Shown: positions 15,144 to 24,889, counted from the first letter of the stretch. The stretch is 60,627 bases of DNA from an uncultured Clostridia bacterium (GCA_947165425.1 CAMVAJ010000006.1:1-60627), one strand, 5' to 3'. Numbers and translations: made by a program. The notes: generated by a model not told the origin, from the sequence alone.

Positions 15144-16493
15144 ATGAAGAAACTGATCGCCCTGCTGCTGGCTCTGATCCTGACCTTGGCCTGTACGGCC
15201 GCCTTCGCCGGTGATGACATCGACAGCAGCAAAACCGTGACGAAGCTGGAGATCGGCCAGCTGCCGGCCAAGACTGCCTATGTGGTGGGCGAGACCTTCT
15301 CCCTGGAGGGCGGCACCGTGATCGTCACCTATGACGACGGCTCCACCGACGAGGTCCCCATGACCGCCAAGGGCCTCTCCATCAAGGAACCCGGCATGAA
15401 AGCCTCCGGCACCAAGACCGTGACCATCAAGGCCGGCAAGAAGCAGGCCCGCTTCACCATCGACGTGGCCAACAACAGCTTCTTCGTGACCTATGACCTG
15501 AACTACGAAGGCGCGCCCGCCGCCGAGCAGGTGGAGACCGTCAAGGGCCAGAAGGCCGAGGAAAAGACGCCTGCCCGGGACGGCTACACCTTCGCCGGGT
15601 GGTTCGTGAACCCCGACTTCACCGAGCCCTACAACTTCAAGGCTGAGATCACCGGCGATGTGAGCCTCTACGCCCTGTGGACCCGGGACGGTGCGGAGAA
15701 CGCGGACGTCACCTTCGACTACGGCTACTATGGCAAGCGGATCGCCTCCTACAGCTATCCCGTGGAGGTGGGCACCGCCGTATCGCGCCCCGTGGCCGAT
15801 CCCGAGCGGGTGGGCTATGCTTTCGACCAGTGGGTCAACGCCGACGGCAGCGCCTATGACTTCAGCGCACCCGTCACCGGCCCCGTGACCATCACCGCCT
15901 CCTGGACCAAGACCCAGAGCGGCGTGGAGACCTACGTCTTCGAGGCGGAGGACACCAACCTGACCGGCAAGACCGGCCCCGCCGTCTCCGGCACCGCCAA
16001 CGAGATCGGCATGATCATGATCAAGGAAGACCGGGACTGCTCCAACGACCGCTGCGTGGGCTACCTGTACTCCTTCGGCAACAGCCTGGAGTTCTACATC
16101 GCCTCCGACATCGACACCGAGAATGCCACCCTCATCCTGAGCCTCTCCGCGGAGATGGGCAACGTCAGCCTGAACGAGACCAATTACGGCATCTACCTGA
16201 ATGACCAGAAGCTGAGCTATGATCCCATCGTCATCGACGATGTGCCGGAGTTCGACGCCGTGCTGTACGTCGCGGACTGCCCGCCCTTCCGCAGCTATGT
16301 GATCGCCAGCGGCGTGGCCCTGAAGCAGGGCGCCAACCTGGTCAAGCTGGTCACCGAGAACAACGAGAGCTATCCCGGCTCCACCATGACCGCCCACGCG
16401 CCGCTGGTGGACTGCCTGAAGGTGGAGACCGATGCAGTGCTGATCTGGGACGAAAACCATGGCGTTCCCGCTCTGGACAACTACAAGAAGTAA
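15144..16493 (+). CDS. Exported Ig/Flg_new/CBM-like binding protein A
   Basis: Non-catalytic exported protein of 449 residues; ATG chosen 8 bases after AAGGAGG. A signal peptide ends at AFA|GDD. A bacterial Ig-like domain follows (about 28-110; VTKLEIGQLPAKTAY...). Then come two Listeria-Bacteroides (Flg_new/InlB-B) repeats ending in LYALW and ITASW (about 112-250), and a C-terminal CBM6/35-like beta-sandwich starting TYVFEAEDTNLTG (about 258-440). No catalytic motif is visible. It probably binds the glycan or the wall for the GH3 enzymes on either side. Paralogue of the lipoprotein at 28244, with the same domain order. Confidence 0.75.
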   Translation: MKKLIALLLALILTLACTAAFAGDDIDSSKTVTKLEIGQLPAKTAYVVGETFSLEGGTVIVTYDDGSTDEVPMTAKGLSIKEPGMKASGTKTVTIKAGKKQARFTIDVANNSFFVTYDLNYEGAPAAEQVETVKGQKAEEKTPARDGYTFAGWFVNPDFTEPYNFKAEITGDVSLYALWTRDGAENADVTFDYGYYGKRIASYSYPVEVGTAVSRPVADPERVGYAFDQWVNADGSAYDFSAPVTGPVTITASWTKTQSGVETYVFEAEDTNLTGKTGPAVSGTANEIGMIMIKEDRDCSNDRCVGYLYSFGNSLEFYIASDIDTENATLILSLSAEMGNVSLNETNYGIYLNDQKLSYDPIVIDDVPEFDAVLYVADCPPFRSYVIASGVALKQGANLVKLVTENNESYPGSTMTAHAPLVDCLKVETDAVLIWDENHGVPALDNYKK

Positions 16494-16548
16494 GCGGTGA
16501 AGCCCGGGAAACCGGCTCTGCAGCTGAAGGCAAAGGAGATGGAACACT

Positions 16549-19500
16549 GTGGCGAATGAAAAAGCGAGAACCAAACCCAAGAAGAGCAAAGCGGTCGTTA
16601 TCTGGGCGATTTTCGCGGTGATCATCCTGCTGGTGGGCAGCGTCGCGAACTACATGACCCTGGGTCTGCCGGGAAGCCTGAACAAGGTGCTGGACAAGCC
16701 CATGGCCTGGATCGGCGAAAAGGTGGGCTTTGACCTGAGCGCCGGCGGAATGAACGGCCTGCTGGACACGGTGTTCGGCGGCCGGCGTCCGATCTACAAC
16801 ACAGAGGTTGTCTCCATGTATCCCGCCCGGAAGGCGCAGAACAAGGCCGAGGCCTTTGCCAACGCCCAGGCGGTCAACCGCCGCCTGGCGGAGGAAGGCT
16901 TCGTGCTGCTGAAGAACCAGAACGCGGCCCTGCCCCTGCCCGCCGGCGCGAAGATCTCCGTCTTCGGTAAGAACAGCGTCAACCTGTCCTACGGCGGCTC
17001 CGGCTCCGGCGGTTTCGACACCAGCAACAACCAGGACCTCTTTGCAAGCCTGGCCGCTGCCGGCTTCACCGTGAACCCGACCCTCAAGAGCTTCTACGAG
17101 AACAACGGCCAGTCCGGCAATGCCCGCTCCGCCAACTCCAGCGACCTGGACAGCGGCAGTAACCAGCGCATCGCCACGGCCGAAACCCCGCAGGCCAAGT
17201 ACACCGACAGCGTGAAGAAGAGCTATGCCTCCTACAAGGACGCGGCGCTGGTGGTCATCACCCGCATCGGCGGCGAGGGCTTCGATCTGCCCCGCTATCA
17301 GGGCACCACGGAGGGCGCGGCGGCGCCTGACAGCCACTACCTTGAGCTGGACCAGAACGAGATGGACCTGCTGGCGGCGGTGACCGACGGCAGCTTCGAC
17401 CATGTGGTGGTGCTGTTCAACACCCCATCCAGTTTTGAAGCCACTTTCCTGACCGACCCCGCCTACGCCTCCTTCGCCGACAAGATCGACGCGGCGATGT
17501 GGATCGGCTTCACCGGCTCCAACGGCATCGCCGCCCTGGGCGACGTGCTGAAGGGCACCGTGAACCCCTCCGGCCGGCTGGTGGACACCTGGGCGGCGGA
17601 CTTCACGAAGAATCCTTCCTTCGCCAACTTCGGCACCGGCGCCAACCCGGATTCCACGGACAAGTACGACGGCGGTCTGTACTACTCCGTGGACTACGAG
17701 GAGGGCATCTACGTCGGCTACCGCTACTATGAGACCCGCGGCTTCACCGATGGCGAGGACTGGTATAAGGCCAATGTGGTGTTCCCCTTCGGCTACGGCC
17801 TGAGCTACACCGAGTTCGAGTGGACGGCGGGCGTGCCCTCCGCCGCGCAGATCGAAGCGGGGACAGCCGTCACCGTACCTGTTACCGTGAAGAACACCGG
17901 CAAGACGGCAGGCAAGGACGTTGTGCAGCTGTATGCCTCCGCGCCCTACACCGAGGGCGGCATCGAGAAGGCGCACAAGGTGCTGGTGGGCTTTGCCAAG
18001 ACCGGCCTGCTGCAGCCCGGCGCGTCCGAGACCGTGACTGTGTCCTTCGACCCCTACACCGCGGCCAGCTACGACTACCGCGATGCCAACGGCAATGGCT
18101 TCAACGGCTATGAGCTGGAGGCAGGCGAATACACCCTGTACGTCTCCCGCAACGCCCACGAAGCGGTGAAGGAAATCGCCCTGTCGCTGGAGGAGGACAT
18201 TCAGCTGGGCGAGGATCCGGTGACCGGCAATGAAGTCGCCAACCGCTACACCGACATGGACGAGTACCTGGACAGCGACTGGCAGCTGGACACCCAACTG
18301 AGCCGCTCCGACTGGGAGGGCACCTGGCCCACGCCGCAGACCGCGGCGACCCACGCGGGCACCGATGAGCTCTATGAACAGATCAAGGACACCGAGCACA
18401 ACAACCCCACGGACTTCGACGAAGAAGAGTATCCCTGGTTCGGCGATGAACCCACCATGACACTGCGGGATCTGCTGCCAGAGACGGCCGCGGACGGGTA
18501 TCATGAGCTGGTGTCCTATGACGATGAGCGTTGGGAAGAGCTCCTGATGGGCTGCGATGATGTGGAAGCGCTGAACCTTATCAACAACGGTGCCTACCAC
18601 ACGCTGGCCATGGAGACGGTGGGCCTGCCCTCGACCCTCCACGGCGACGGCCCCGCAGGCTTCACCTGCTTCATGAACAAGGAGCAGATCAACGGCACCT
18701 GCCAGTATGTCTCCGAACCGCTGATGGCTTCCACCTGGAATATGACCCTCATGGTTGAGATGGGCGAAGCCCTGGGCGAGGAGGGCGTGATGGGCGACAA
18801 GGCCACCGGCCAGCCCTACTCCAGCATCTACGCCCCGGGCGTGAACATCCACCGCAGTCCCTTCGGCGGCCGCTGCTCCGAATACTTCTCCGAGGATCCC
18901 TACATCTCGGGCATGATGGGTGCCGCGGAGATCCAGGGTATGCAGAGTCTGGGCGTCATCCCCACGGTGAAGCATTTCGTGGCTAACGAGCAGGAGACCC
19001 ACCGTTCCATCGGCGGCGACCTGAGCTGGCTGAGCGAGCAGACCCTGCGGGAGATCTACCTGAAGCCCTTTGAGTACACGGTGAAGGTGGGCGAAGCCCG
19101 CGGCCTGATGAGCTCCTTCAACCGCATCGGCGCCCGCTGGACCGGCGGCGACTACCGCCTGCTGACGGAGATCCTCCGGGAGGAGTGGGGCTTCAACGGC
19201 TACGTCATCTGCGACTTCAACACCATTCCCCAGTACATGATCCCCCGGCAGATGTTCTACGCCGGCGGCAGCCTGGACCTTGCCACCCTGGCCAGCTCCA
19301 TGTGGACGGAGTGCGACTCCTCCGACAACGGCGACGCCATCGTGCTGTTCCGTGCCGCAAAGGATCTGATGTACGCCTTTGTGAACTCCAACGCCATGAA
19401 CGCGGAAGTCATCGGTTACGATCCGCCCGCCTGGCATGGCATGGTCAAGTGGATCAACATCGGACTGATCGCCCTGGTGGTGATCTGGGGCGTGCTGGCC

Positions 19501-19566
19501 TTCGTCCGCCGCTTCACCTACAACAAGAAGCAGAAAGCAAAGTTCGCTGCTGCAAATCCCTCCTGA
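16549..19566 (+). CDS. Membrane-anchored domain-swapped GH3 glycosidase A2
   Basis: GH3 enzyme of 1005 residues starting at GTG 16549 (AAGGAG 10 bases upstream). It has a hydrophobic segment at residues ~14-37 and another at ~965-990, followed by a basic tail, so both ends should be cytoplasmic and the catalytic body outside. Sandwich half first: VLLKNQNAALPL, GGSGSGG, acid/base candidate E243 in RIGGEGFD, NPSGRLVDTW, FPFGYGLSYTEFEW. Then an Fn3-like domain, then the barrel half with APGVNIHRSPFGGR, KHFVANEQETHR and nucleophile candidate D889 in VICDF. Paralogue of the gene at 29588. Confidence 0.9.
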   Translation: MANEKARTKPKKSKAVVIWAIFAVIILLVGSVANYMTLGLPGSLNKVLDKPMAWIGEKVGFDLSAGGMNGLLDTVFGGRRPIYNTEVVSMYPARKAQNKAEAFANAQAVNRRLAEEGFVLLKNQNAALPLPAGAKISVFGKNSVNLSYGGSGSGGFDTSNNQDLFASLAAAGFTVNPTLKSFYENNGQSGNARSANSSDLDSGSNQRIATAETPQAKYTDSVKKSYASYKDAALVVITRIGGEGFDLPRYQGTTEGAAAPDSHYLELDQNEMDLLAAVTDGSFDHVVVLFNTPSSFEATFLTDPAYASFADKIDAAMWIGFTGSNGIAALGDVLKGTVNPSGRLVDTWAADFTKNPSFANFGTGANPDSTDKYDGGLYYSVDYEEGIYVGYRYYETRGFTDGEDWYKANVVFPFGYGLSYTEFEWTAGVPSAAQIEAGTAVTVPVTVKNTGKTAGKDVVQLYASAPYTEGGIEKAHKVLVGFAKTGLLQPGASETVTVSFDPYTAASYDYRDANGNGFNGYELEAGEYTLYVSRNAHEAVKEIALSLEEDIQLGEDPVTGNEVANRYTDMDEYLDSDWQLDTQLSRSDWEGTWPTPQTAATHAGTDELYEQIKDTEHNNPTDFDEEEYPWFGDEPTMTLRDLLPETAADGYHELVSYDDERWEELLMGCDDVEALNLINNGAYHTLAMETVGLPSTLHGDGPAGFTCFMNKEQINGTCQYVSEPLMASTWNMTLMVEMGEALGEEGVMGDKATGQPYSSIYAPGVNIHRSPFGGRCSEYFSEDPYISGMMGAAEIQGMQSLGVIPTVKHFVANEQETHRSIGGDLSWLSEQTLREIYLKPFEYTVKVGEARGLMSSFNRIGARWTGGDYRLLTEILREEWGFNGYVICDFNTIPQYMIPRQMFYAGGSLDLATLASSMWTECDSSDNGDAIVLFRAAKDLMYAFVNSNAMNAEVIGYDPPAWHGMVKWINIGLIALVVIWGVLAFVRRFTYNKKQKAKFAAANPS

Positions 19567-19590
19567 GACAACTGAACAGAAATGACAGCC

Positions 19591-19618
19591 GGGCCGCCCT
19601 CAGCGATGGGGGCGGCCC
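19591..19618 (+). terminator. GC-rich hairpin between GH3 A2 and A3
   Basis: GGGCCGCC (19591-19598) pairs with GGCGGCCC (19611-19618). No T run follows. It may reduce read-through into the third GH3 gene or protect the mRNA end. Confidence 0.5.
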
Positions 19619-19659
19619 TCGCCCATTATACATTATCCCGCCGTGAGGAGGTCAGCACC

Positions 19660-22338
19660 ATGAGACGGCTGCTTTGTCTGACGCTTATCATCATCCTGCT
19701 GTGCAGCTGCGCCGGAGCGGAACGCTATCAATCCGCGTTCTCCAGCGTAGCGGAGCTGAAGGCCGCCGGGCTCGAGAAGGCCCGGGAGGTGGAGGAGGAG
19801 GGCATGGTGCTGCTGAAGAACGACGGCGGCGTCCTGCCTCTGTCTCCCGGCAGCCGGGTTTCCCTCTTCGGCATCACCTGTGTGGATCCGGTCTATGGCG
19901 GGACGGGCTCCGGCGCGGTGGAGACAGACAGCGCCGCAGATTTTGTGCAGTCCTTTGAGGCGGCGGGCCTTGCCGTGGCAGACAGGGAACTGACCGCCTG
20001 GTATCGGGCGGAGGTGACGGAGGAGAACCTTGGCCGTACCCCTTATGCCATCGGCGAGGGCAAGTGGAGCAGGGTGAAGCGCCATTTGGGCGAGGATTAC
20101 GCGGAGATCGCCGGCACAGCCGCCTTCCTCGTAATCGGCCGGGTGGGCGGCGAGGGCTCGGACATGACCGGCGGCGCCCAGAAGGAGGACGCAGGCGCGG
20201 ACGGCACCGACTACCTGCGCCTGAACGGGGACGAGGAGAGCGTGCTGCTGGGCCTGAAGGAGCTCAAGGATGCCGGCGTGATTTCTTCCGTCACGGTCAT
20301 CATCAACAGCGCGAACCCCCTGTCCGGTGCGTTTCTCTTCGACAAACAGTTCGGCGTGGACGCAGCCCTGTGGGTGGGCAGTCTGGGCCAGAGCGGTGTG
20401 GAGGCGGTGGGCCGAGCGGCGGCCGGGCAGATAAACCCCTCCGGCTGCCTGCCAGACACCTGGTGGATGGACAACCGCATGAACCCGGTGACGGCAGACT
20501 TCGGCGCGCAGGTCTACGCCGGAGCGGAGGACTTCTTCCCCGACCGCAGCTATTATGAGCGCACCCGCTATGTGGTGTACCGGGAAGGCATCTACCTGGG
20601 CTACCGCTGCACGGAGACACGCTTTACAGACACGGCACTGGGGCGGGAAGACGCCGGAGAATTCAACTATGCGGATGCCGTGGCCTTTCCCTTCGGCTAT
20701 GGCCTGAGCTATACTTCATTCGCCATGGAGGACATGCGGGTGGAGAAGGCCGGCGAAGGCCGGCGGGCCGTTTATGAGGTAACTGTAACCATTGCCAACA
20801 CCGGCAGCCGGGCGGGAAAAAAGACTGTGCAGGTCTATGCGCAGAAGCCTTATACCGCCTATGACCGGGAGAACCGCATTGAAAAAGCTGCCGTGGAGCT
20901 GGCAGGCTACGGGAAGACTGCCCTGCTGCGGCCGGGAGAGAGCCAGACCCTGACGATCTCCGTGCCGGAGTACTTCCTGACCTCCTACGACGCGGAGAAC
21001 ACAGAGGTCTTCCTGCTGGAGGAGGGGGAGTACGCCCTGGTCTGTGCGGACAACGCCCATGACGCGGCGATGAAGCTGCTGGCGGCGGAAGATCCGCTGG
21101 TGCGGCGCTTCTCCCTGGCCTTCGACGGCGACACCTACGAGGCCTCCTGGGGCACGGGGGAAGCCGTCTGCTCCCTCTTCTCCTTCGCGGACATTAACCG
21201 CTACGACGGGGCCGGGGATAACGAGGTCACCTGGTTTTCCCGGAGCGACTGGGCGGGCACGGTGACTGAGGGCCCCGCATCTCTGATCCTGACGGACATC
21301 ATGGCCGTGGATCTGGTGTTGACAGACGATACCCAGCCGGAAGACGGAGACTTCCCGGTCCTGGGAGCTGACCACGGACTGATGCTGTCCGACCTGACGG
21401 ATGCGGCCTTTGACGATCCCCTCTGGGACAGCTACATGGATGAGTTCACCTTTGAAGAACTGGAGCGTCTCTGCCTCACCGGCCTCCGGGAAACGGCGGC
21501 CGTGGAGCGCCTGGGGAAGCCCCGTACCGTGGACCACAACGGCCCCACCGGCGTCACCCAGAAATACGCCATTGGCCTGAATGGCTATGCCACCGTCACG
21601 GAGGACCCCGATCGGGAGCTCAGCGGCACCTGCTACCCCTGTGGCGGCATACTGGCTGCCACCTTCAACGATGCCCTGATTGAGGAGGCCGGGCAGCTGG
21701 TCGGCGAGGACGCGATGTGGGCAGGCTACGCCGGCATCTACGGCCCGGGACTGAATCTGCACCGCTCCCCCTATGCCGGGCGGGTGTTCGAGTACTTCTC
21801 CGAGGATCCGCTGCTCACCGGCCTCATGGGCGCCGCCTGGACCCGCGGTGTGCAGTCCCGGGGCGTGTATGTTTACATGAAACACCTGGTTCTCAACGAA
21901 CAGGAGGAGAACCGGGCAGGCCTGGGTACCTGGTGCGGGGAACAGGCCCTGCGGGAGCTGTACCTGCGGCCCTTCGAGCTGGCTGTCGTCCTGGGCGGGG
22001 CGAAATGCGCCATGTCTGCCTTCAACCGGCTGGGCCCGATTTGGTGCGGCGCCTGCCCTGAGCTGCTCACGGACTGGCTGCGCACGGAGGTTGGCATGGA
22101 CGGCTTTGTGGTCACCGACATGTTTGACCGGACCTACATGGTCATGGCCAACGCCCTCGCCGCAGGCAACGACATCCCTGACGGCGAACTGCAGGCCTAT
22201 TACACGCTGGCCCCCTACGCGGAGGACGGCGAAACACCCAATCCCGCCGTTGTGCAGGCCATGCGCCTGAGTGCGAAGCGGGTGCTGTACACAGTGCTCC
22301 ACTCCCGCGGGATGGACGGCTTCACGGCTGCAGAATAA
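19660..22338 (+). CDS. Lipoprotein domain-swapped GH3 glycosidase A3
   Basis: GH3 enzyme of 892 residues. The start at 19660 follows GTGAGGAGG. The signal sequence ends LLCSC|AG, an acceptable lipobox, so it is probably a surface lipoprotein. Domain order: sandwich half (VLLKNDGGVLPL, GGTGSGA, acid/base candidate E165 in RVGGEGSD, NPSGCLPDTW, FPFGYGLSYTSF), Fn3-like, then barrel half (GPGLNLHRSPYAGR, KHLVLNEQEENR, nucleophile candidate D820 in VVTDMF). It has no counterpart in module B, where the domain repeat directly follows the membrane GH3. Its stop is in frame with the RlmD-tail ORF that follows. Confidence 0.88.
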   Translation: MRRLLCLTLIIILLCSCAGAERYQSAFSSVAELKAAGLEKAREVEEEGMVLLKNDGGVLPLSPGSRVSLFGITCVDPVYGGTGSGAVETDSAADFVQSFEAAGLAVADRELTAWYRAEVTEENLGRTPYAIGEGKWSRVKRHLGEDYAEIAGTAAFLVIGRVGGEGSDMTGGAQKEDAGADGTDYLRLNGDEESVLLGLKELKDAGVISSVTVIINSANPLSGAFLFDKQFGVDAALWVGSLGQSGVEAVGRAAAGQINPSGCLPDTWWMDNRMNPVTADFGAQVYAGAEDFFPDRSYYERTRYVVYREGIYLGYRCTETRFTDTALGREDAGEFNYADAVAFPFGYGLSYTSFAMEDMRVEKAGEGRRAVYEVTVTIANTGSRAGKKTVQVYAQKPYTAYDRENRIEKAAVELAGYGKTALLRPGESQTLTISVPEYFLTSYDAENTEVFLLEEGEYALVCADNAHDAAMKLLAAEDPLVRRFSLAFDGDTYEASWGTGEAVCSLFSFADINRYDGAGDNEVTWFSRSDWAGTVTEGPASLILTDIMAVDLVLTDDTQPEDGDFPVLGADHGLMLSDLTDAAFDDPLWDSYMDEFTFEELERLCLTGLRETAAVERLGKPRTVDHNGPTGVTQKYAIGLNGYATVTEDPDRELSGTCYPCGGILAATFNDALIEEAGQLVGEDAMWAGYAGIYGPGLNLHRSPYAGRVFEYFSEDPLLTGLMGAAWTRGVQSRGVYVYMKHLVLNEQEENRAGLGTWCGEQALRELYLRPFELAVVLGGAKCAMSAFNRLGPIWCGACPELLTDWLRTEVGMDGFVVTDMFDRTYMVMANALAAGNDIPDGELQAYYTLAPYAEDGETPNPAVVQAMRLSAKRVLYTVLHSRGMDGFTAAE

Positions 22339-22353
22339 GACGCGGTTTTTCGC

Positions 22354-22671
22354 CATGGTGGTGAGACGGTGGTAAGTCTTTACAAGGGCGAGATATCGAG
22401 CAAACCCGTCCGGGTCGAGTTCTCCCTGGAAGGCCTGGACACGTCCTGCCTGCTGAACGATGCCACCTATCAGCAGATCAAAGACTACGTTCTTGAGCAT
22501 ACCGGCCTGCATGTGTCGAACCTGTACATCGCCCAGGTGAAGGCAAAACACGGGATTATTGAACGGGACTGCTACAACAAGGCGAAGACGGAAGGCAATC
22601 GGGTGCCGAAATGTCCGCCGGAGAAGGAGAAGGCCATTGAGGAAGCGCTGAGGCATTTTCGGATGATATGA
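22354..22671 (+). repeat. RlmD-tail repeat, copy 2
   Basis: Coding repeat between modules A and B, in direct orientation to copies 1 and 3. It keeps H-G-G-E-T-V-V at its left end, like the H-x-E-T-V-V junction of RlmD-type proteins. From VLEHTGLHVSNLY on, the protein is nearly identical to the recombinase tail. Confidence 0.8.
22369..22671 (+). CDS. Stand-alone RlmD-tail domain protein
   Basis: About 100 residues from a possible GTG start, ending LRHFRMI. No catalytic motif; two predicted helices (YQQIKDYVLEHTGL; EKEKAIEEALRHF) suggest a small helical, possibly nucleic-acid-binding domain. The frame is open back to the stop codon of the preceding GH3 gene. A seven-codon mini-ORF (ATG at 22355, stop TAA at 22373-22375) overlaps the proposed start, so it may be translated by re-initiation. 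No good Shine-Dalgarno is visible. Largely silent differences from copy 1 argue that it is, or recently was, translated. It could also be a decaying gene fragment. Confidence 0.5.
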   Translation: MVSLYKGEISSKPVRVEFSLEGLDTSCLLNDATYQQIKDYVLEHTGLHVSNLYIAQVKAKHGIIERDCYNKAKTEGNRVPKCPPEKEKAIEEALRHFRMI

Positions 22672-22739
22672 ATGCCGGAATCCTGTTCCTTGTCCGTGTC
22701 TGCGCTTCTGAAAAAGATCCTGCAAACAGCCTGATCTCC

Positions 22740-22768
22740 TTGAGAGATCGGGCCGTTTGTGATACAAT
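22740..22768 (+). promoter_or_regulatory. Promoter of two-component system B
   Basis: TTGAGA (22740-22745), 17 bases, TACAAT (22763-22768). An imperfect hairpin with a GATCTC/GAGATC core (22731-22750) overlaps the -35 and could end transcription arriving from upstream. Confidence 0.75.
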
Positions 22769-22808
22769 CATACCAGAAGGAAAAGCGGCGGAGAGGAGTG
22801 TGTTCGGC

Positions 22809-23519
22809 TTGCTGGAAATCGCGGTTGTGGAAGACAACGACCAGGAAGCGAAGATGCTGAGCGAATGCCTGAACCGGTATGCCCAGGAACATCAGCGCAG
22901 TTTTGCCATCCATCGTTACCCGGACGGGGATGCCTTTCTGGCGGATGAAAGGTCTGTTTTCGATCTGGTGTTCATGGATGTGGAGATGCCGCTGGTGAAT
23001 GGACTGAGGACGGCAGAAAAGCTGCGGGAAAGGGACAGCCAGGTGACGCTCGTGTTTGTCACGAAGCTGTTCCAGTACGCGGTCAACGGTTATGAATATG
23101 ACGCGGCAGACTACATCATCAAGCCCATCCGCTATGCCTCCTTCTCGCTGAAGATGGAGCGGATCCTGAAGCGGTGCAAACGCCCGGAGGAAACCTTCAT
23201 TCAGCTGAAATACAGCGGCGGGATCAAGCGTCTGCCTTTGATCGCTCTCGGTTACGCGGAGCTGCAGGGCCACCGGATCATCTACCACACGGACGACGGG
23301 GATCTGGTCTATTACGGCAGCGGAAAGCAGGTGGAGGAAACCCTGCCGCAGGAAGAATTCTTCCGCTGCAACAGCGGGTTTTTCGTCAATCTCCGGCGGG
23401 TAACCGGCCTCAACGGCTACACCGTTTCACTGGGAGAAACCGAGCTGCAGGTAAGCCATTCCAGGAAAAAGGCTTTTGTCGAAGCACTCCACACCTATCT
23501 GGCCCGGAACAGAAGCTGA
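22809..23519 (+). CDS. LytTR-family response regulator B (AgrA-type)
   Basis: 236 residues. Start placed at TTG 22809: GGAG is 10 bases upstream and the product (LEIAVVED...) then aligns with paralogue A (MYRIAIVED...), putting the phosphoacceptor at D57 in both. GTG 22800 is an alternative but lies only 1 base from GGAG. Receiver domain 1-122 (VVEDN, FMDVEMP, VFVTK, IIKP); LytTR domain about 138-236 (NSGFFVNLRRV, SHSRKK). Cotranscribed with the kinase, 14 bases downstream. Probable target: the direct repeats at 24900-24929. Confidence 0.92.
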   Translation: MLEIAVVEDNDQEAKMLSECLNRYAQEHQRSFAIHRYPDGDAFLADERSVFDLVFMDVEMPLVNGLRTAEKLRERDSQVTLVFVTKLFQYAVNGYEYDAADYIIKPIRYASFSLKMERILKRCKRPEETFIQLKYSGGIKRLPLIALGYAELQGHRIIYHTDDGDLVYYGSGKQVEETLPQEEFFRCNSGFFVNLRRVTGLNGYTVSLGETELQVSHSRKKAFVEALHTYLARNRS

Positions 23520-23533
23520 GAGGAGGAACAGCG

Positions 23534-24838
23534 ATGACAGAGATTCTCGGCTTCCTGAGATCCCGCATGTTTGAAATCGTGGCCATCCTCGGTGCCCTCA
23601 CCCTGTGCTTCAAGCAGCCGAAACGAAAGAACGGCTGGATCTGGTTTGCGCTGGCCGTGGCGGCTGATCTTGCCTTCAACGTGCTGTGGGCTGACTGGAT
23701 GCGGAGCCATCCGGGCGGCATGGCGTATAACCTGGTGCGCTATTTCGGCCAGTTCTTCTTTGTGCTGGGCATTGTGTACCTGTGGCTGGACTGCAGGCTG
23801 CTGACGGCCGTTTTCGTCGCTACGACCGCCTACAGCATGCAGCAGCTGGCCGGGAGGCTCAGCGGTGCGCTCGGCATTCTGCTCGCGCCGGAGGGGCGCA
23901 GCAAGCTTGTTGATTTCCTGCTCCTGCTGCTCTGCGTCCTGGCGGTTTTCATCGTCACGCTGCTGCTCTTCCGCAGGCGGAACCGGGGTTACAGCCGGGT
24001 GATCCAGATCGCCAATCCCACCCAGCTGATCATCACGACGCTGGCCCTGGCGGTGATGATCGTCATCGAGGAGATCGACCTGCCCATGATCCGCTCCGTC
24101 ACAGACCGGACCATCAATTTAGCCAACTATCTGTCGTCGGCCATCTTCGCCCTGATGATCATCATTCTGGAATTCAACGTGCTGCAGCGGCATGACCTGG
24201 AGGAGGAACTGGCCGTCACCCGGCGGATCCTGGAGGAGGAGCGGAAGCAGTACGAGCGGGAAAAGGAAGTTGTGGAGGTCATCAACATCAAGTGCCACGA
24301 CCTGAGGCATCAGCTGCAGGCTGTCGGGCAGTCCATCCCCGAGCATGAGAAGGAGCAGATCCAGGAGGCGGTCCGGCAGTATGACACCAGGGTGAAGACC
24401 GGCAACCGGGCCCTTGACGTGGTGCTGACCATGAAGCGCATGATCTGCGAGGGCAGCGACATCGAGTTCTCCTGCCTTGTCAACGGCGCGCTGCTGAACT
24501 TCATGGAGGAATCGGACATCTACTCCCTCTTCGGCAATCTGCTGGACAACGCCATCGAGGAGGCCCGGCACTTCGACAGCGAGCACCGGGTGATCAGCCT
24601 GTCCGTGGCGCAGGAGCAGCAGTTTGTGCTGATCCACGAGGAAAACTTCATCCAGGCCGTGCCGCAGATGGTGGACGGTCTCCCGCAGACCACCAAAGCA
24701 GACAAGGAGAACCACGGCTTCGGCGTCCGCAGCATGCGGCTGATCGCGGAGAAATACAACGGACACTTCATGATCCATGTGGACAAGAGCCTGTTCCGGC
24801 TGGACATCATGCTGCCGATTCCGCCGGCAGAAGGCTGA
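23534..24838 (+). CDS. AgrC-like sensor histidine kinase B
   Basis: 434 residues; ATG preceded by GAGGAGGAA. About six N-terminal membrane segments, a charged helical linker (EEERKQYEREKEVVEV), CHDLRHQ (His255/His259) as phosphoacceptor region, and a GHKL ATPase with NLLDNAIEEA and GFGVRSM. Strongly similar to kinase A in the cytoplasmic half; the membrane halves look less alike, which would suit different signals. No peptide-processing gene is nearby. Confidence 0.92.
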   Translation: MTEILGFLRSRMFEIVAILGALTLCFKQPKRKNGWIWFALAVAADLAFNVLWADWMRSHPGGMAYNLVRYFGQFFFVLGIVYLWLDCRLLTAVFVATTAYSMQQLAGRLSGALGILLAPEGRSKLVDFLLLLLCVLAVFIVTLLLFRRRNRGYSRVIQIANPTQLIITTLALAVMIVIEEIDLPMIRSVTDRTINLANYLSSAIFALMIIILEFNVLQRHDLEEELAVTRRILEEERKQYEREKEVVEVINIKCHDLRHQLQAVGQSIPEHEKEQIQEAVRQYDTRVKTGNRALDVVLTMKRMICEGSDIEFSCLVNGALLNFMEESDIYSLFGNLLDNAIEEARHFDSEHRVISLSVAQEQQFVLIHEENFIQAVPQMVDGLPQTTKADKENHGFGVRSMRLIAEKYNGHFMIHVDKSLFRLDIMLPIPPAEG

Positions 24839-24861
24839 CGGATCTCCCGGAATCCCGGAGG

Positions 24862-24889
24862 CTGCGCCTTGCTGCGGCGCAGTTTTTTT
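24862..24889 (+). terminator. Intrinsic terminator after kinase B
   Basis: CTGCGCC (24862-24868) pairs with GGCGCAG (24876-24882), then seven T. It insulates the regulator genes from GH3 operon B. Confidence 0.9.

Noticed and set aside
13536-16625. Minus-strand open frame of about 1000 codons opposite the GH3 A1 and binding protein genes
   Set aside because: Low-complexity H/G/V/A composition, no ribosome site; a codon-bias shadow. The same applies to 11466-12938, 16351-19437, 24971-28204, 28220-31981 and the plus-strand frames opposite clpC, ppdK and smc.
22809-23519. Earlier start of regulator B at 22668
   Set aside because: That frame runs through the promoter and the previous ORF's end. 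Alignment with paralogue A and ribosome-site spacing place the start at 22809.
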